This document shows, piece after piece, positions 22,301 to 32,832 of a DNA stretch of 64,000 nucleotides. Both the position numbers and the translations under genes were made by a program. The stretch is taken from contig NC_053035.3 of NCBI RefSeq assembly GCF_002575655.3, positions 372,473,792-372,537,791 on the forward strand, written 5' to 3'. Below the pieces are notes generated by a model. It did not search any database. It saw only the letters and a list, made by a program, of their open reading frames with translations, and was not told the origin of the DNA. This stretch comes from Aegilops tauschii subsp. strangulata (lineage: Eukaryota > Streptophyta > Magnoliopsida > Poales > Poaceae). Within the stretch, counting starts at the first letter, position 1, and each line of letters opens with the position of its first letter.

Positions 22301-22520
22301 ATCTAGGTGTCATACCTAGTGCATCGGGTCCAATGAAAATGTGACAATACTGGTGCAATTGCCTTGGCAAAGGAATCCAGATTTCACAAGAGAACCAAGC
22401 ACATCAAGAGACGCTTCAATTCCATCCGCGATCAAGTCAAGGAGGGAGACATAGAGATTTGCAAGATACACACGGATCTAAATGTTGCAGATCTGTTGAC
22501 TAAGCCTCTCTCACGAGCAA
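19302..22520 (+). pseudogene. Copia pol (knuckle, PR, INT, RT, RNase H), disabled
   Basis: Domains are in Copia order. Zinc knuckle CFYCKGIGHWKRNC is at 19346-19390. In protease the catalytic Asp-Thr-Gly reads Asp-Thr-Cys (19495-19503). Integrase has its HHCC region (TCEPCLMGK), IIHTDVCG and SERRNRT. Reverse transcriptase is at about 21040-21900 and RNase H at about 22080-22310. Breaks: TAG 19945, frame change near 20323, TGA 21150 (expected Trp), frame change near 21380, frame change directly after YVDD near 21609, and another near 22340. No functional polyprotein is possible. It is the same family as 32886-36025. Confidence 0.92.
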
Positions 22521-22587
22521 AACATGATCAACACCAAGACTCCATGGGTGTTAGAATCATTATTGTGTAATCTAGATTATTGACTCT

Positions 22588-22603
22588 AGTGCAAGTGGGA
22601 GAC
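22588..22603 (+). other. Polypurine tract of second Copia
   Basis: AGTGCAAGTGGGAGAC immediately before the 3' LTR. Confidence 0.8.
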
Positions 22604-24324
22604 TGAAGGAAATATGCCCTAGAGGCAATAATAAAGTTGTTATTTATATTTCCTTATATCATGATAAATGTTTATTATTCATGCTAGAATTGTATTAACC
22701 AGAAACTTAGTACATGTGTGAATACATAGACAAACAGAGTGTCACTAGTATGCCTCTAATTGACTAGCTCGTTGAATCAAAGATTGTTATGTTTCCTAGC
22801 CATAGACATGAGTTGTCATTTGATTAACGGGATCACATCATTAGATAATGATGTGATTGACTTGACCCATTCCGTTAGCTTAGCACTTGATCGTTTAGTT
22901 TGTTGCTATTGCTTTCTTCATGACTTATACATGTTCCTATGACTATGAGATTATGCAACTCCCGAATACCGGAGGAACACTTTGTGTGCTATCAAACGTC
23001 ACAACGTAACTGGGTGATTATAAAGATGCTCCACAGGTGCCTCCGATGGTGTTTGTTGAGTTGGCATAGACCGAGATTAGGATTTGTCACTCCGATTGTT
23101 GGAGAGATATCTCTGGGCCCTCTCGGTAATGCACATCACTATAAGCCTTGCAAGCAATGTAACTAATGAGTTAGTTGCGAGATGATGCATTACTGAACGA
23201 GTAAAGAGACTTGCTGGTAATGAGATTGAACTAGGTATTGAGATACCGACGATCGAATCTCGGGCAAGCAACATACCGATGACAAACGGAACAACGTATG
23301 TTGTTATGCGGTTTGACCGATAAAGATCTTCGTAGAATATGTTGGAACCAATATGAGCATCCAGGTTCCGCTATTGGTTATTGACCGGAGATGAGTATCG
23401 GTCATGTCTACATAGTTCTCGAACCCGTAGGGTCCGCACGCTTAATGTTCGGTGATGATCGGTATTATGAGTTTATGTGTTTTGATGTACCGAAGGTTGT
23501 TCGGAGTCCCGGATATGACCACGGACATGACGAGGAGTCTCGAAATGGTCGAGACATAAAGATCGATATATTGGATGACTATGTTTGGACATCGGAATGG
23601 TTCCGGGTGAGTTCGGGCATTTACCGGAGTACTCGGAGGTTACTGGAACCCCCCGGGAAGTATATGGGCCTTATTGGGCCATAGTGGGAGAGAGGAGAAG
23701 GGAGCCTAGGAGGGGTGCCCCCCAAGCCCAATCCGAGTTGGGTGGGGGGCGGCCCCCCTTTCCTCCCCCTCTCTCCCCCTTCCTTCCTCTCCTAATCCAA
23801 CTAGGGAAGGGGGGAATCCTACTCCCGGTGGGAGTAGGACTCCCCTTGGGCGCGCCATAGAGGGCTTGCCCTCCCCCTCCTCCACTCATTTATATACGGG
23901 GGAGGGGGCACCCCATAGACACACAAGTTGACAGTTGTCTTAGTCGTGTGCGGTGGCCCCCTCCACAGATTCCACCTCAGTCATATCGTTGTAGTGCTTA
24001 GGCGAAGCCCTACGTCGGTAACTTCATCATCACCGTCATCACGCCATCGTGGTGACGAAGCTCTCCCTCGACACTCAACTGGATCGAGAGTTCGTGGGAT
24101 GTCACCGAGCCGAACGTGTGCAGATCGCGGAGGTGCCGTACTTTCGGTACTAGGATCGGTCGGATCGTGAAGGCGTACGACTACATCAACCGCGTTGTCA
24201 TAACGCTTCCGCTTTCGGTCTATGAAGGTACGTGGACAACTCTCTCCCCTCTCATTGCTGTGCATCACCTAGATGGATCTTGCGTGTGCGTAGGAATTTT
24301 TTGAAATTACTACGTTCCCCAACA
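22604..24324 (+). repeat. 3' LTR of second Copia
   Basis: Begins TGAAGGAAATATGCCC after the polypurine tract and ends CCCCAACA at 24324. TATA-like TTTATATA is at 23889-23896. Confidence 0.92.
23889..23896 (+). promoter_or_regulatory. LTR TATA box (second Copia, 3' LTR)
   Basis: TTTATATA followed by CGGGGGAGG, as in the 5' copy. It could drive readout into the tandem arrays downstream. Confidence 0.5.
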
Positions 24325-24640
24325 CTAGGAGCCACCCTCCCTCATGTCGGCACGAAGGGAATCCTAAACTATGAATGCATGCCCCTTCCCCACAACCGAG
24401 GTTCACCTAGCAAAGTGCGAAGTAGCTAGCAGCCCCCCTGTGTCGGCATGAAGGGAATCCTAAGCTATGAATGCATGCCCCCCTCCCCCCAACCGAGGTT
24501 CACCTAGCAAAGTGTGAAGTAGCTAGCAGCCCCCCACCCCCCTCGTGTCGCCATGAAGGGAATCCTAAGCTATGAATGCATGCCCCCCCAACCGAGGTTC
24601 ACCTAGCAAAGTGCGAAGTAGCAACCCCCCCCCCCCCACA
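24325..24640. repeat. Tandem array of ~98-bp units, part 2
   Basis: Continuation of the array at 14330-14736 on the far side of the Copia. Landmarks lie at 24342, 24439 and 24543 and the array ends in a run of 13 C (24625-24637) and a short CA repeat. Seven or more units in total. Confidence 0.9.
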
Positions 24641-24689
24641 CACACACTTTCAGTCGGCGGGCCAGAGAGGCATATATCTCACCAAGATG

Positions 24690-26350
24690 GATCGTAAAAC
24701 GGACCAAGAATAATCCACCTTGGTCGTACAACCTCTCTCTTGTTGTTGGCCAAGGTGATGGCCGTCCATGCGACCCCGGAGATGGGCTAGCTCGCCAATA
24801 ATCACGCAAGTAGCTAGTCCCCGAAGACAACCACTGCATGCGTGTGGCCCAAACATATGTATGGAGAGGTATGTTTTGAGTAACAATGGAACAACTTTGA
24901 TGTGGCACCGTGATTTTGAACTAGAAATCCACACACTGAGTGAGGGTTAGGTTGACGATGCATATGTATGTTACACCACACTTCAAGCCAACGACGGGGA
25001 TTCATGCATGCATGCGTGCATAGTATATGCGCTCAAACTTAATTAGGTCTGAATCTCACCGTGACCTATACTACGATAACACGAACCAAATGAAGAATCC
25101 GCCATGGTAACCTATCTTGTTGTTGGTCAAGGTGATCATGGATGTCCACGCAGGCCCACAAATATATAGGCTTGTCACCGATAACCACGCGAGGGAGTGT
25201 ATCGTTCAAAGGCAACCACTACATGCATATGTATGGAGGTGATGCGTGCATGCATGTTTGAATACACAACATTGATGTGGCGCGTGAGTCAAAAATCGTA
25301 CACTAGCTCCCCACACAGAGCGAGATCGGTCCATGATGTGTCGTTGTACTAGCCACTTCGACTCGATGGGAGGGATTCATGCGTACACATGCATGTGTGT
25401 GTGCTCAAACTGTATCATGCATGTCATCCCAGAGCAAAAATAATAATCCCCTCCTAAGTCCAATTAACCTCTCTTGTTGTCAGGCAAAAAGTAGTGATGG
25501 ACAAAGTGGGCCCACAGATGGAAAGCATCGATATCACGGATAATCGCTTAAGTGGGTGCGAGAGGACAACCACCACCGCTTTGCATGTGGGCCAAACATA
25601 TATATGTTGAATACCCAAAATGCACAATGTTGATGTGCCACATGCCTCAAAAACCATAAACCATGAACCCACAGAGAGCGAGGTTCATATCAAACGTACT
25701 ACATATGATGGTCCCCTTCCCCCCTCTTCACTATATGCTCCTGCCGTAATATATTACAACCCAAAAGAATCCTCATCGATGGTGAAATTAATTAACCTCT
25801 CCCGATGTAGGTCAAAGTGATGCATGCATGCATCGACGATGGCCTCGTGGGCCCAAAGATGGAAGCGTCACATGTGAGTGTCCTAGCTAGGATATGCATG
25901 TGGCCCAAAAAGGTGTTGTGTGATGTTTGAATAACCAATTTCACATTTTTGATGTGGCACGTGCCTCAGTAACCAAAAAGTCCCGACACTGAGTGAGGTG
26001 TACTTGTTCACGGACGCGTACGTATAGTATATATGTTAGTCCCCTCCCACCTCTTCAACGCGTACTATATACCACCATAACACAAACAAAAAAGATTCTA
26101 CCTTGCTGGTCAAATTAACCTCACTATCGGCTGTTCGTCAAAGTGATGGACGACGTCCTCGCGGGCCCACAGAAAGCGTCACACGCGAGTATCGAGTGTC
26201 GTGTAGGACAACCATCGACTGCATGTGGCCAAAATATTTATGTATGAAAGGGTTGTGTAATGTTTTAAATAACAATTTTCACGACTCTGATGTGGCACCG
26301 GTCTGCCTAACAAAACGGCTAACCCACACGGTGGCTCACAACTCATAGTG
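24690..26350. repeat. Degenerate tandem array, period ~325-380 bp
   Basis: Five diverged units begin near 24729, 25111, 25468, 25795 and 26120. Each keeps the same landmark order: CCTCTCTTGTTGT-like start, GGTGATGGA, GGGCCCACAGATGG, GACAACCACTGCATGTGG, CCAAACATAT, a TTGATGTGGCAC box, then ACACTGAGTGAGG. Short frames across units are not conserved, so it is not coding. I do not recognise it as a named Triticeae satellite. Confidence 0.75.
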
Positions 26351-27361
26351 TACGGCGAGCCACCCGCCACCCGCAGACGCACACACCCACACACACACAC
26401 CACGAATCCACCGCAATTACGATGCGTGTTAAATTAATTATCCCGCGCTGAACACATGTTACCAAAGGAGGGACGTTTTAATTTCAAAAAAATCATAGAG
26501 ATCATTAAGACATTTTAGTACATTGATTGATTCATTTTCTACGGGTATAATGTGCAAAAATCAAATTTGAGCTACATGCACACGTGATAGTGCACCTAAA
26601 TGGATTGCAAAAACACATGTGTCTCACTGGGTGCATGTTTACTCCCCGTGCAACAAATTTCAAACATTGAGAATCTTGATTTTTAAATTCTAGTACATCC
26701 AAAACTTATTTGAAGTTCATGAAACTTATCGTGTTATCATATGGACACCAATACAAAGTGGCATTGTACTTTTTTTCTCAAATTTGAGACCAGTTTTGAT
26801 GTAATCTTTATCTAATTACATACGGGAGATTATTAATAATTGTGAACCAATATCCCAAACGGATTATTTATTCGAACCGTGAGCGTTAGACCAACAATGG
26901 ATACGTGTCATGCTTCGGCTAAGCAATAAAGAGACAGCATTAATCATCCAAATAGAAAAACAATATACGTGCCGCTGCGCGACCCGTGTGGCGTGCGAGC
27001 AAGCGTGAGTTGACGGGACGCATGCAAGCAGTCCGCCGCGCAGGCAGACGGGGAGGCATGCGTGCAGGTGTGTGAATTGACGTAGGCATGCTCGCTGCGC
27101 AGTGTCATCGGGAGGCGTGCGAGTAGCCGTGTGAAACTTTGGTAGGCATGCCAGCAGTCCAGTGCACAGGCTCACCGGGAGGCGAGCCATCGGTTTGACT
27201 GCGGCCCGCCTCTCTCCCACAACTCCCACTACTCCATATTAATGGTGCGCCCGAGCGGCTGCATCCCCCATCCTTGCTACGCACACACAATCCTCTCTCT
27301 CCGCTTGCATCCTCGACGCCGCACTCAGTCCTCAAAGCCGTCAGTGTATGAGGATGCTGCC
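26351..27361. promoter_or_regulatory. Upstream region and 5' leader of the zf-XS gene, cut off by Gypsy insertion
   Basis: 26400-26900 is AT-rich without a recognisable feature. 26980-27230 holds imperfect repeats of GGGAGGC(A/G)TGCG. 27225-27361 looks like a plant promoter and leader (CTCCATATTAATGG, then a CT-rich CAATCCTCTCTCTCCGC stretch). The last five bases, CTGCC (27357-27361), are the Gypsy TSD. Removing the Gypsy joins this leader to 52496, about 60 bp before the ATG of the zf-XS gene. A short upstream ATG (27346) lies near the junction. The promoter role is inferred. Confidence 0.5.
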
Positions 27362-28942
27362 TGATACGTCTCCAACGTATCTATAATTTTTGATTGCTCC
27401 ATGCTATATTATCTTCTGTTTTGGACATTATTGGGCTTTATTATACACTTTTATATTATTTCTGGGACTAACCTATTAACCGGAGGCCCGGCCCAGAATT
27501 GTTGTATTTTGCCTATTTCAGAGTTTCGCAGAAAAAGAATATCAAACGGAGTCCAAACGGAATGAAACCTTCGGGAATGTGATTTTCGGAACGAACATGA
27601 TCCAGAGGACTTGGACCCTACGTGAAGAAAGGTACCAGGAAGCCACGAGGTAGGGGCGCGCCTACCCCCCTGGGCGCGCCCTCCACCCTCATGGGCCCCA
27701 TGTTGCTCCACCGACGTACTCCTTCCTCCTATATATACCTACGTACCCCCAAACTACCAGATACGGAGCCAAAAACCAAATTTCACCGCCGCAACCTTCT
27801 GTACCTGTGAGATCCCATCTTGGGGCCTGTTCCGGAGCTCCGCCGGAGGGGGCATCGATCACGGAGGGCTTCTACATCAACACCATAGCCTCTCCGATGA
27901 AGTGTGAGTAGTTTACTTCAGACCTTCGGGTCCATAGTTATTAGCTAGATGGCTTCCTCTCTCTTTTTGGATCTCAATACAATGTTCTCCCCCTCTCTCG
28001 TGGAGATCTATTCGATGTAATCTTCTTTTGCGGTGTGTTTGTTGAGACCGATGAATTGTGGGTTTATGATCAAGTTTATCTATGAAAAATATTTGAATCT
28101 TCTGAATTCTTTTATGTATGATTGGTTATCTTTGCAAGTCTCTTCGAATTATCAGTTTGGTTTGGCCTACTAGATTGATCTTTCTTGCAATGGGAGAAGT
28201 GCTTAGCTTTGGTTTCAATCTTGCGGTGTCCTTTCCCAGTGACAGTAGGGGCGGCAAGGCACGTATTGTATTGTTGCCATCGAGGATAACAAGATGGGGT
28301 TTATATCATATTGCATGAGTTTATCCCTCTACATCATGTCATCTTGCTTAAAGCGTTACTCTGTTCTTATGAACTTAATACTCTAGATGCATGCTGGATA
28401 GCGGTCGATGTGTGGAGTAATAGTAGTAGATGCAGGCAGGATTCGGTCTACTTGTCTCGGACGTGATGCCTATATACATGATCATACCTAGATATTCTCA
28501 TAACTATGCTCAATTCTGTCAATTGCTCAACAATAATTTGTTCACCCACCGTAAATACTTATGCTCTCGAGAGAAGCCACTAGTGAAACCTATGGCCCCC
28601 GGGTCTATTTTCCATTATATTAATCTTCCAACACTTCGCTATTTCCGTTGCCTTTTGTTTTGCTTTTATTTTACTTTGCATCTTTCTCATAAAAATACCA
28701 AAACTATTATTCTATCATATCTATCAGATCTCACTCTCGTAAGTGACTGTGTAGGTATTGACAACCCCTTATCGCGTTGGTTGCGAGGATTTATTTGTTT
28801 GTGTAGGTGCGAGGGACTCGTGCGTGGCCTCCTACTGGATTGATACCTTGGTTCTCAAAAACTGAGGGAAATACTTACGCTACTTTGCTGCATCACCCTT
28901 TCCTCTTCAAGGGAAAACCAATGCGGTGCTCAAGAGGTAGCA
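27362..28942 (+). repeat. 5' LTR of Gypsy
   Basis: Begins TGATACGTCTCCAACG and ends CAAGAGGTAGCA. Frames inside are not genes. Confidence 0.95.
27730..27737 (+). promoter_or_regulatory. LTR TATA box (Gypsy, 5' LTR)
   Basis: TATATATA at the same offset as in the 3' LTR (51278-51285) and the solo LTR. Confidence 0.6.
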
Positions 28943-28952
28943 AGAAGGACTT

Positions 28953-28971
28953 CTCGCGCCGTTGCTGGGGA
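28953..28971 (+). other. Gypsy primer binding site
   Basis: CTCGCGCCGTTGCTGGGGA, close to TGGCGCCGTTGCCGGGGA, the Asp-tRNA complement common in Athila-like elements, about 10 bp after the LTR. Confidence 0.75.
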
Positions 28972-28998
28972 GGTCTACGCAAAAGTAAACATACCAAG

Positions 28999-30712
28999 TG
29001 TTGGAAATATGCCCTAGAGGCAATAATAAATGGTTATTATTATATTTCTTTGTTCATGGTAATTGTCTATTGTTCATGCTATAATTGTATTATCCGGAAA
29101 TCGTAATACATGTGTGAATACATAGACCACAACGTGTCCCTAGTAAGCCTCTAGTTGACTAGCTCGTTGATCAACAGCTAGTCATGGTTTCCTGACTATG
29201 GACATTGGATGTCATTGATAACGGGATCACATCATTAAGAGAATGATGTGATGGACAAGACCCAATCCTAAGCATAGCTCAAAGATCGTGTAGTTTGTTT
29301 GCTAGAGCTTTTCCAATGTCAAGTATCTTCTCCTTAGACCATGAGATCGTGCAACTCCCGGATACCGTAGGAGTACTTTGGGTGTGCCAAACGTCACAAC
29401 GTAACTAGGTGACTATAAAGGTGCACTACAGGTATCTCCGAAAGTGTCTGTTGGGTTGGCACGGATCGAGACTGGGATTTGTCACTCCGTATGACGGAGA
29501 GGTATCTCTGGGCCCACTCGGTAATGCATCATCATAATGAGCTCAATGTGACTAAGGAGTTATTCACGAGATCATGCATTACGGTACGAGTAAAGAGACT
29601 TGCCGGTAACGAGATTGAACAAGGTATTGGGATACCGACGATCGAATCTCGGGCAAGTAACATACCGATTGACAAAGGGAATTGTATACGGGATTGATTG
29701 AATCCTCGACATCGTGGTTCATCTGATGAAATCATCGTGGAACATGTGGGAGCCAACATGGGTATCCAGATCCCGCTGTTGGTTATTGACCGGAGAGGCG
29801 TCTCGGTCATGTCTGCATGTCTCCCGAACCCGTAGGGTCTACACACTTAAGGTTCGGTGACGCTAGGGTCGTAGAGATATGAGTATGCGGAAACCCGAAA
29901 GTCGTTCGGAGTCCCGGGTGAGATCCCGGACATCACGAGGAGTTCCGAAATGGTCCAGGGGTGAAGAATTTTATATAGGAAGTCAAGTTTCGGCCACCGG
30001 GAAAGTTTCGGGGGTCACCGATATTGTACCGGGACCACCGGAAGGGTCCCGGGGGTCCACCGGGTGGGGCCACCTATCCCGGAGGGCCCCATGGGCTGAA
30101 GTGGGAAGGGAACCAGCCCTTAGTGGGCTGGGGCGCCCCCCATGGGCCTCCCCCTGCGCCTAGGGTTGGAAACCCTAGGGTGGGGGGCGCCCCACTTGCC
30201 TTGGGGAGGAAGCCAACCCCCCTTCTCCCTTGGCCGCCCCCCCCCCCCATGTAGATGGGTTCTAGGCCGGCGCCCCCCCTCCCAGGGGGCCTATATAAAG
30301 GGGGGAGGGGCAGCAACACAACAGCCTTGGGCGCCTCCCTCCTCCCCTGCTACACCTCTCCCTCTCGCAGAAGCTCGGCGAAGCCCTGCCGAGATCCCGC
30401 TACATCCACCACCACGCCGTCGTGATGCTGGATCTCCATCAACCTCTCCTTCCCCCTTGCTGGATCAAGAAGGAGGAGACGTCACTGCACCATACGTGTG
30501 TTGAACGCGGAGGTGCCGGCCGTTCGGCACTCGGTCATCGGTGATTTGGATCACGGCGAGTACGACTCCATCAACCACGTTCATTGGAACGCTTCCGCTC
30601 GCGATCTACAAGGGTATGTAGATGCACTCCTTTCCCCTCGTTGCTAGTATACTCCATAGATGGATCTTGGTGAGCGTAGGAAAATTTTAAAATTCTGCTA
30701 CGATCCCCAACA
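28999..30712 (+). repeat. 5' LTR of nested Copia
   Basis: TGTTGGAAATATGCCC to CGATCCCCAACA, followed by the PBS-like CGGCATCATGAGCCAGG (30714-30730). Confidence 0.95.
30292..30299 (+). promoter_or_regulatory. LTR TATA box (nested Copia, 5' LTR)
   Basis: TATATAAA within CCTATATAAAGGGGGG; inferred promoter of the Copia genomic RNA. Confidence 0.65.
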
Positions 30713-30713
30713 G

Positions 30714-30730
30714 CGGCATCATGAGCCAGG
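30714..30730 (+). other. Primer binding site of nested Copia
   Basis: CGGCATCATGAGCCAGG directly after the LTR. The first base differs from the TGG start of other copies. Confidence 0.6.
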
Positions 30731-31685
30731 CCTATGCGTAGTTACTATGCACGAGTAGAACACAAAGCAGTTGTGGGCGTTGATGTTGCCAATTCTTCTT
30801 GCCGCTACTAGTCTTATCTTGTTTCGGCGGTATTGTGGGATGAAGCGGCCCGGACCGACCTTACACGTACGCTTACGTGAGACAGGTTCCACCGACTGAC
30901 ATGCACTAGTTGCATAAGGTGGCTAGCGGGTGTCTGTCTCTCCTACTTTAGTCGGAACGGATTCGATGAAAAGGGTCCTTATGAAGGGTAAATAGAAATT
31001 GGCAAATCACGTTGTGGTTTTACGTAGGTAAGAAACGTTCTTGCTAGAAACCTATTCAAGCCACGTAAAAACTTGCAACAACAATTAGAGGACGTCTAAC
31101 TTTTTTTTTTGCAGCATGTGCTATGTGATGTGATATGGCCAGAAGATGTGATGAATGATATATGTGATGTATGAGATTGATCATATTCTTGTAATAGGAA
31201 TCACGACTTGCATGTCGATGAGTATGACAACCGGCAGGAGCCATAGGAGTTGTCTTTATTATTTTGTATGACCTGCGTGTCATTGAATAACGCCATGTAA
31301 ATTACTTTACTTTATTGCTAAACGCGTTAGCCATAGAAGTAGAAGTAATCGTTGGCGTGACAACTTCATGAAGACACAATGATGGAGATCATGATGATGG
31401 AGATCATGGTGTCATGCCGGTGACGAAGATGATCATGGTGCCCCAAAGATGGAGATCAAAGGAGCAAATGATATTGGCCATATCATGTCACTATTTGATT
31501 GCATGTGATGTTTATCATGTTTTGCATCTTATTTGCTTAGAACGACGGTAGTAAGTAAGATGATCCCTTATAATAATTTCAAGAAAGTGTTCCCCCTAAC
31601 TGTGCACCGTTGCGAAGGTTCGTTGTTTCGAAGCACCACGTGATGATCGGGTGTGATAGATTCTAACGTTCGCATACAACGGGTG

Positions 31686-31784
31686 TTGACGAGCCTAGCA
31701 TGTACAGACATGGCCTCGGAACACACGCAATACACTTAGGTTGACTTGACGAGCCTAACATGTACAGACATGGCCTCGGAACAC
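31686..31784 (+). repeat. Direct repeat pair in the Copia leader
   Basis: Copies 31686-31725 and 31746-31784, offset by 60 bp, each with GCATGTACAGACATGGC (hairpin). Same arrangement as 5468-5567. They lie about 240 bp upstream of the gag ATG. Confidence 0.85.
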
Positions 31785-32025
31785 GGAGGACCGAAAGGTC
31801 GAGCATGAGTCGTATAGAAGATACGATCAACATGGAGATGTTCACCGATCTTGACTAGTCCGTCTCACGTGATGATCGGACACGGCCTAGTTAACTCGGA
31901 TCATGTTTCACTTAGATGACTAGTGGGATGTCTATCTGAGTGGGAGTTCATTGAGTAATTTGATTAGATGAACTTAATTATCATGAACTTAGTCTAAAAT
32001 CTTTACAATATGTCTTGTAGATCAA

Positions 32026-32832
32026 ATGGCCCACGTTGTCCTCAACTTCAACGCGTTCCTAGAGAAAACCAAGCTGAAAGATGATGGCAGTAACTATACG
32101 GACTGGGTCCAGAACCTGAGGATCATCCTCATAGCTGCCAAGAAAGATTATGTCTTAGAAGCACCGCTAGGTGAAGCACCAATCCCAGAGAACCAAGACG
32201 TTATGAACGCTTGGCAATCACGTGCTGATCATTACTCCCTCGTTCAGTGCGGCATGCTTTACAGCTTAGAACCGGGTCTTCAAAAGTGTTTTGAGAAACA
32301 TGGAGCATATGAGATGTTCAAGGAGCTGAAAATGGTTTTCCAAGCTCATGCCCGGGTCGAGAGATATGAAGTCTTCGACAAGTTCTTCAGCTGTAAAATG
32401 GAGGAGAATAGTTCTATTAGTGAGCACATACTCAGAATGTCTGGGTTGCACAACCGCTTGTCTCAGCTGGGAGTTAATCTCCCGGATGAAGCGGTCATTG
32501 ACAGAATCCTTCAGTCGCTTCCACCAAGCTACAAGAGCTTTGTGATGAACTTCAATATGCAAGGGATGGAAAAGACCATTCCTGAGGTATATTCAATGCT
32601 GAAATCAGCGGAGGTGGAGATCAGAAAAGAACATCAAGTGTTGATGGTGAATAAAACCACTAAGTTCAAGAAGGGCAAGGGTAAGAAGAACTTCAAGAAG
32701 GACGGCAAGGGAGTTGCCGCGCCCGGTAAGCAGTTGCCAGGAAGAAGTCAAAGAATGGACCCAAGCCTGAGACTGAGTGCTTTTATTGCAAGGGAAGTGG
32801 TCACTGGAAGCGGAACTGCCCCAAATACTTAG
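32026..32832 (+). pseudogene. Copia Gag (capsid), frame lost before the zinc knuckle
   Basis: ATG 32026 opens a 268-aa frame starting MAHVVLNFNAFLEKTKL, with the Copia Gag core (NYTDWVQNLRIIL, YEMFKELKMVF, LPPSYKSFVMNFNMQG). The lysine-rich linker KKGKGKKNFKKDGK leads to a one-base frame change near 32740. The zinc knuckle CFYCKGSGHWKRNC is therefore read only in the pol frame. Gag forms the cytoplasmic particle that packages element RNA. Translation would end in an unrelated short tail. Confidence 0.88.

Larger units (their letters stand above)
14737..24324 (+). mobile_element. Copia LTR retrotransposon with internal CACTA replacement
   Basis: Complete outer structure: LTRs 14737-16451 (1715 bp) and 22604-24324 (1721 bp), PBS at 16452 and polypurine tract before 22604. 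The flanks CTAGC (14732-14736) and CTAGG (24325-24329) are a TSD with one mismatch. The leader after about 16760 and the first third of gag are absent, replaced by a truncated CACTA fragment (16761-18959). Pol is broken in several places and the protease active site is changed. The LTRs differ noticeably, by more than the pair of the first Copia, so this insertion is older. It sits inside a tandem array. Confidence 0.9.

Noticed and set aside
24690..26350. CRISPR-like or known satellite array
   Set aside because: Units are 325-380 bp and diverged, this is a plant genome, and I could not match a named satellite from memory.
29532..29846. A 104-aa frame MCRPYGFGRHADMTE found in most Copia LTRs
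   Set aside because: It recurs wherever the LTR occurs, has no homology I recognise, and its preservation follows LTR identity.
32720..32832. Programmed -1 frameshift between Copia gag and pol
   Set aside because: Two copies shift in the same direction but at different places (near 32740 and near 19240), and no slippery heptamer with a shared position is seen, so these are independent one-base losses.
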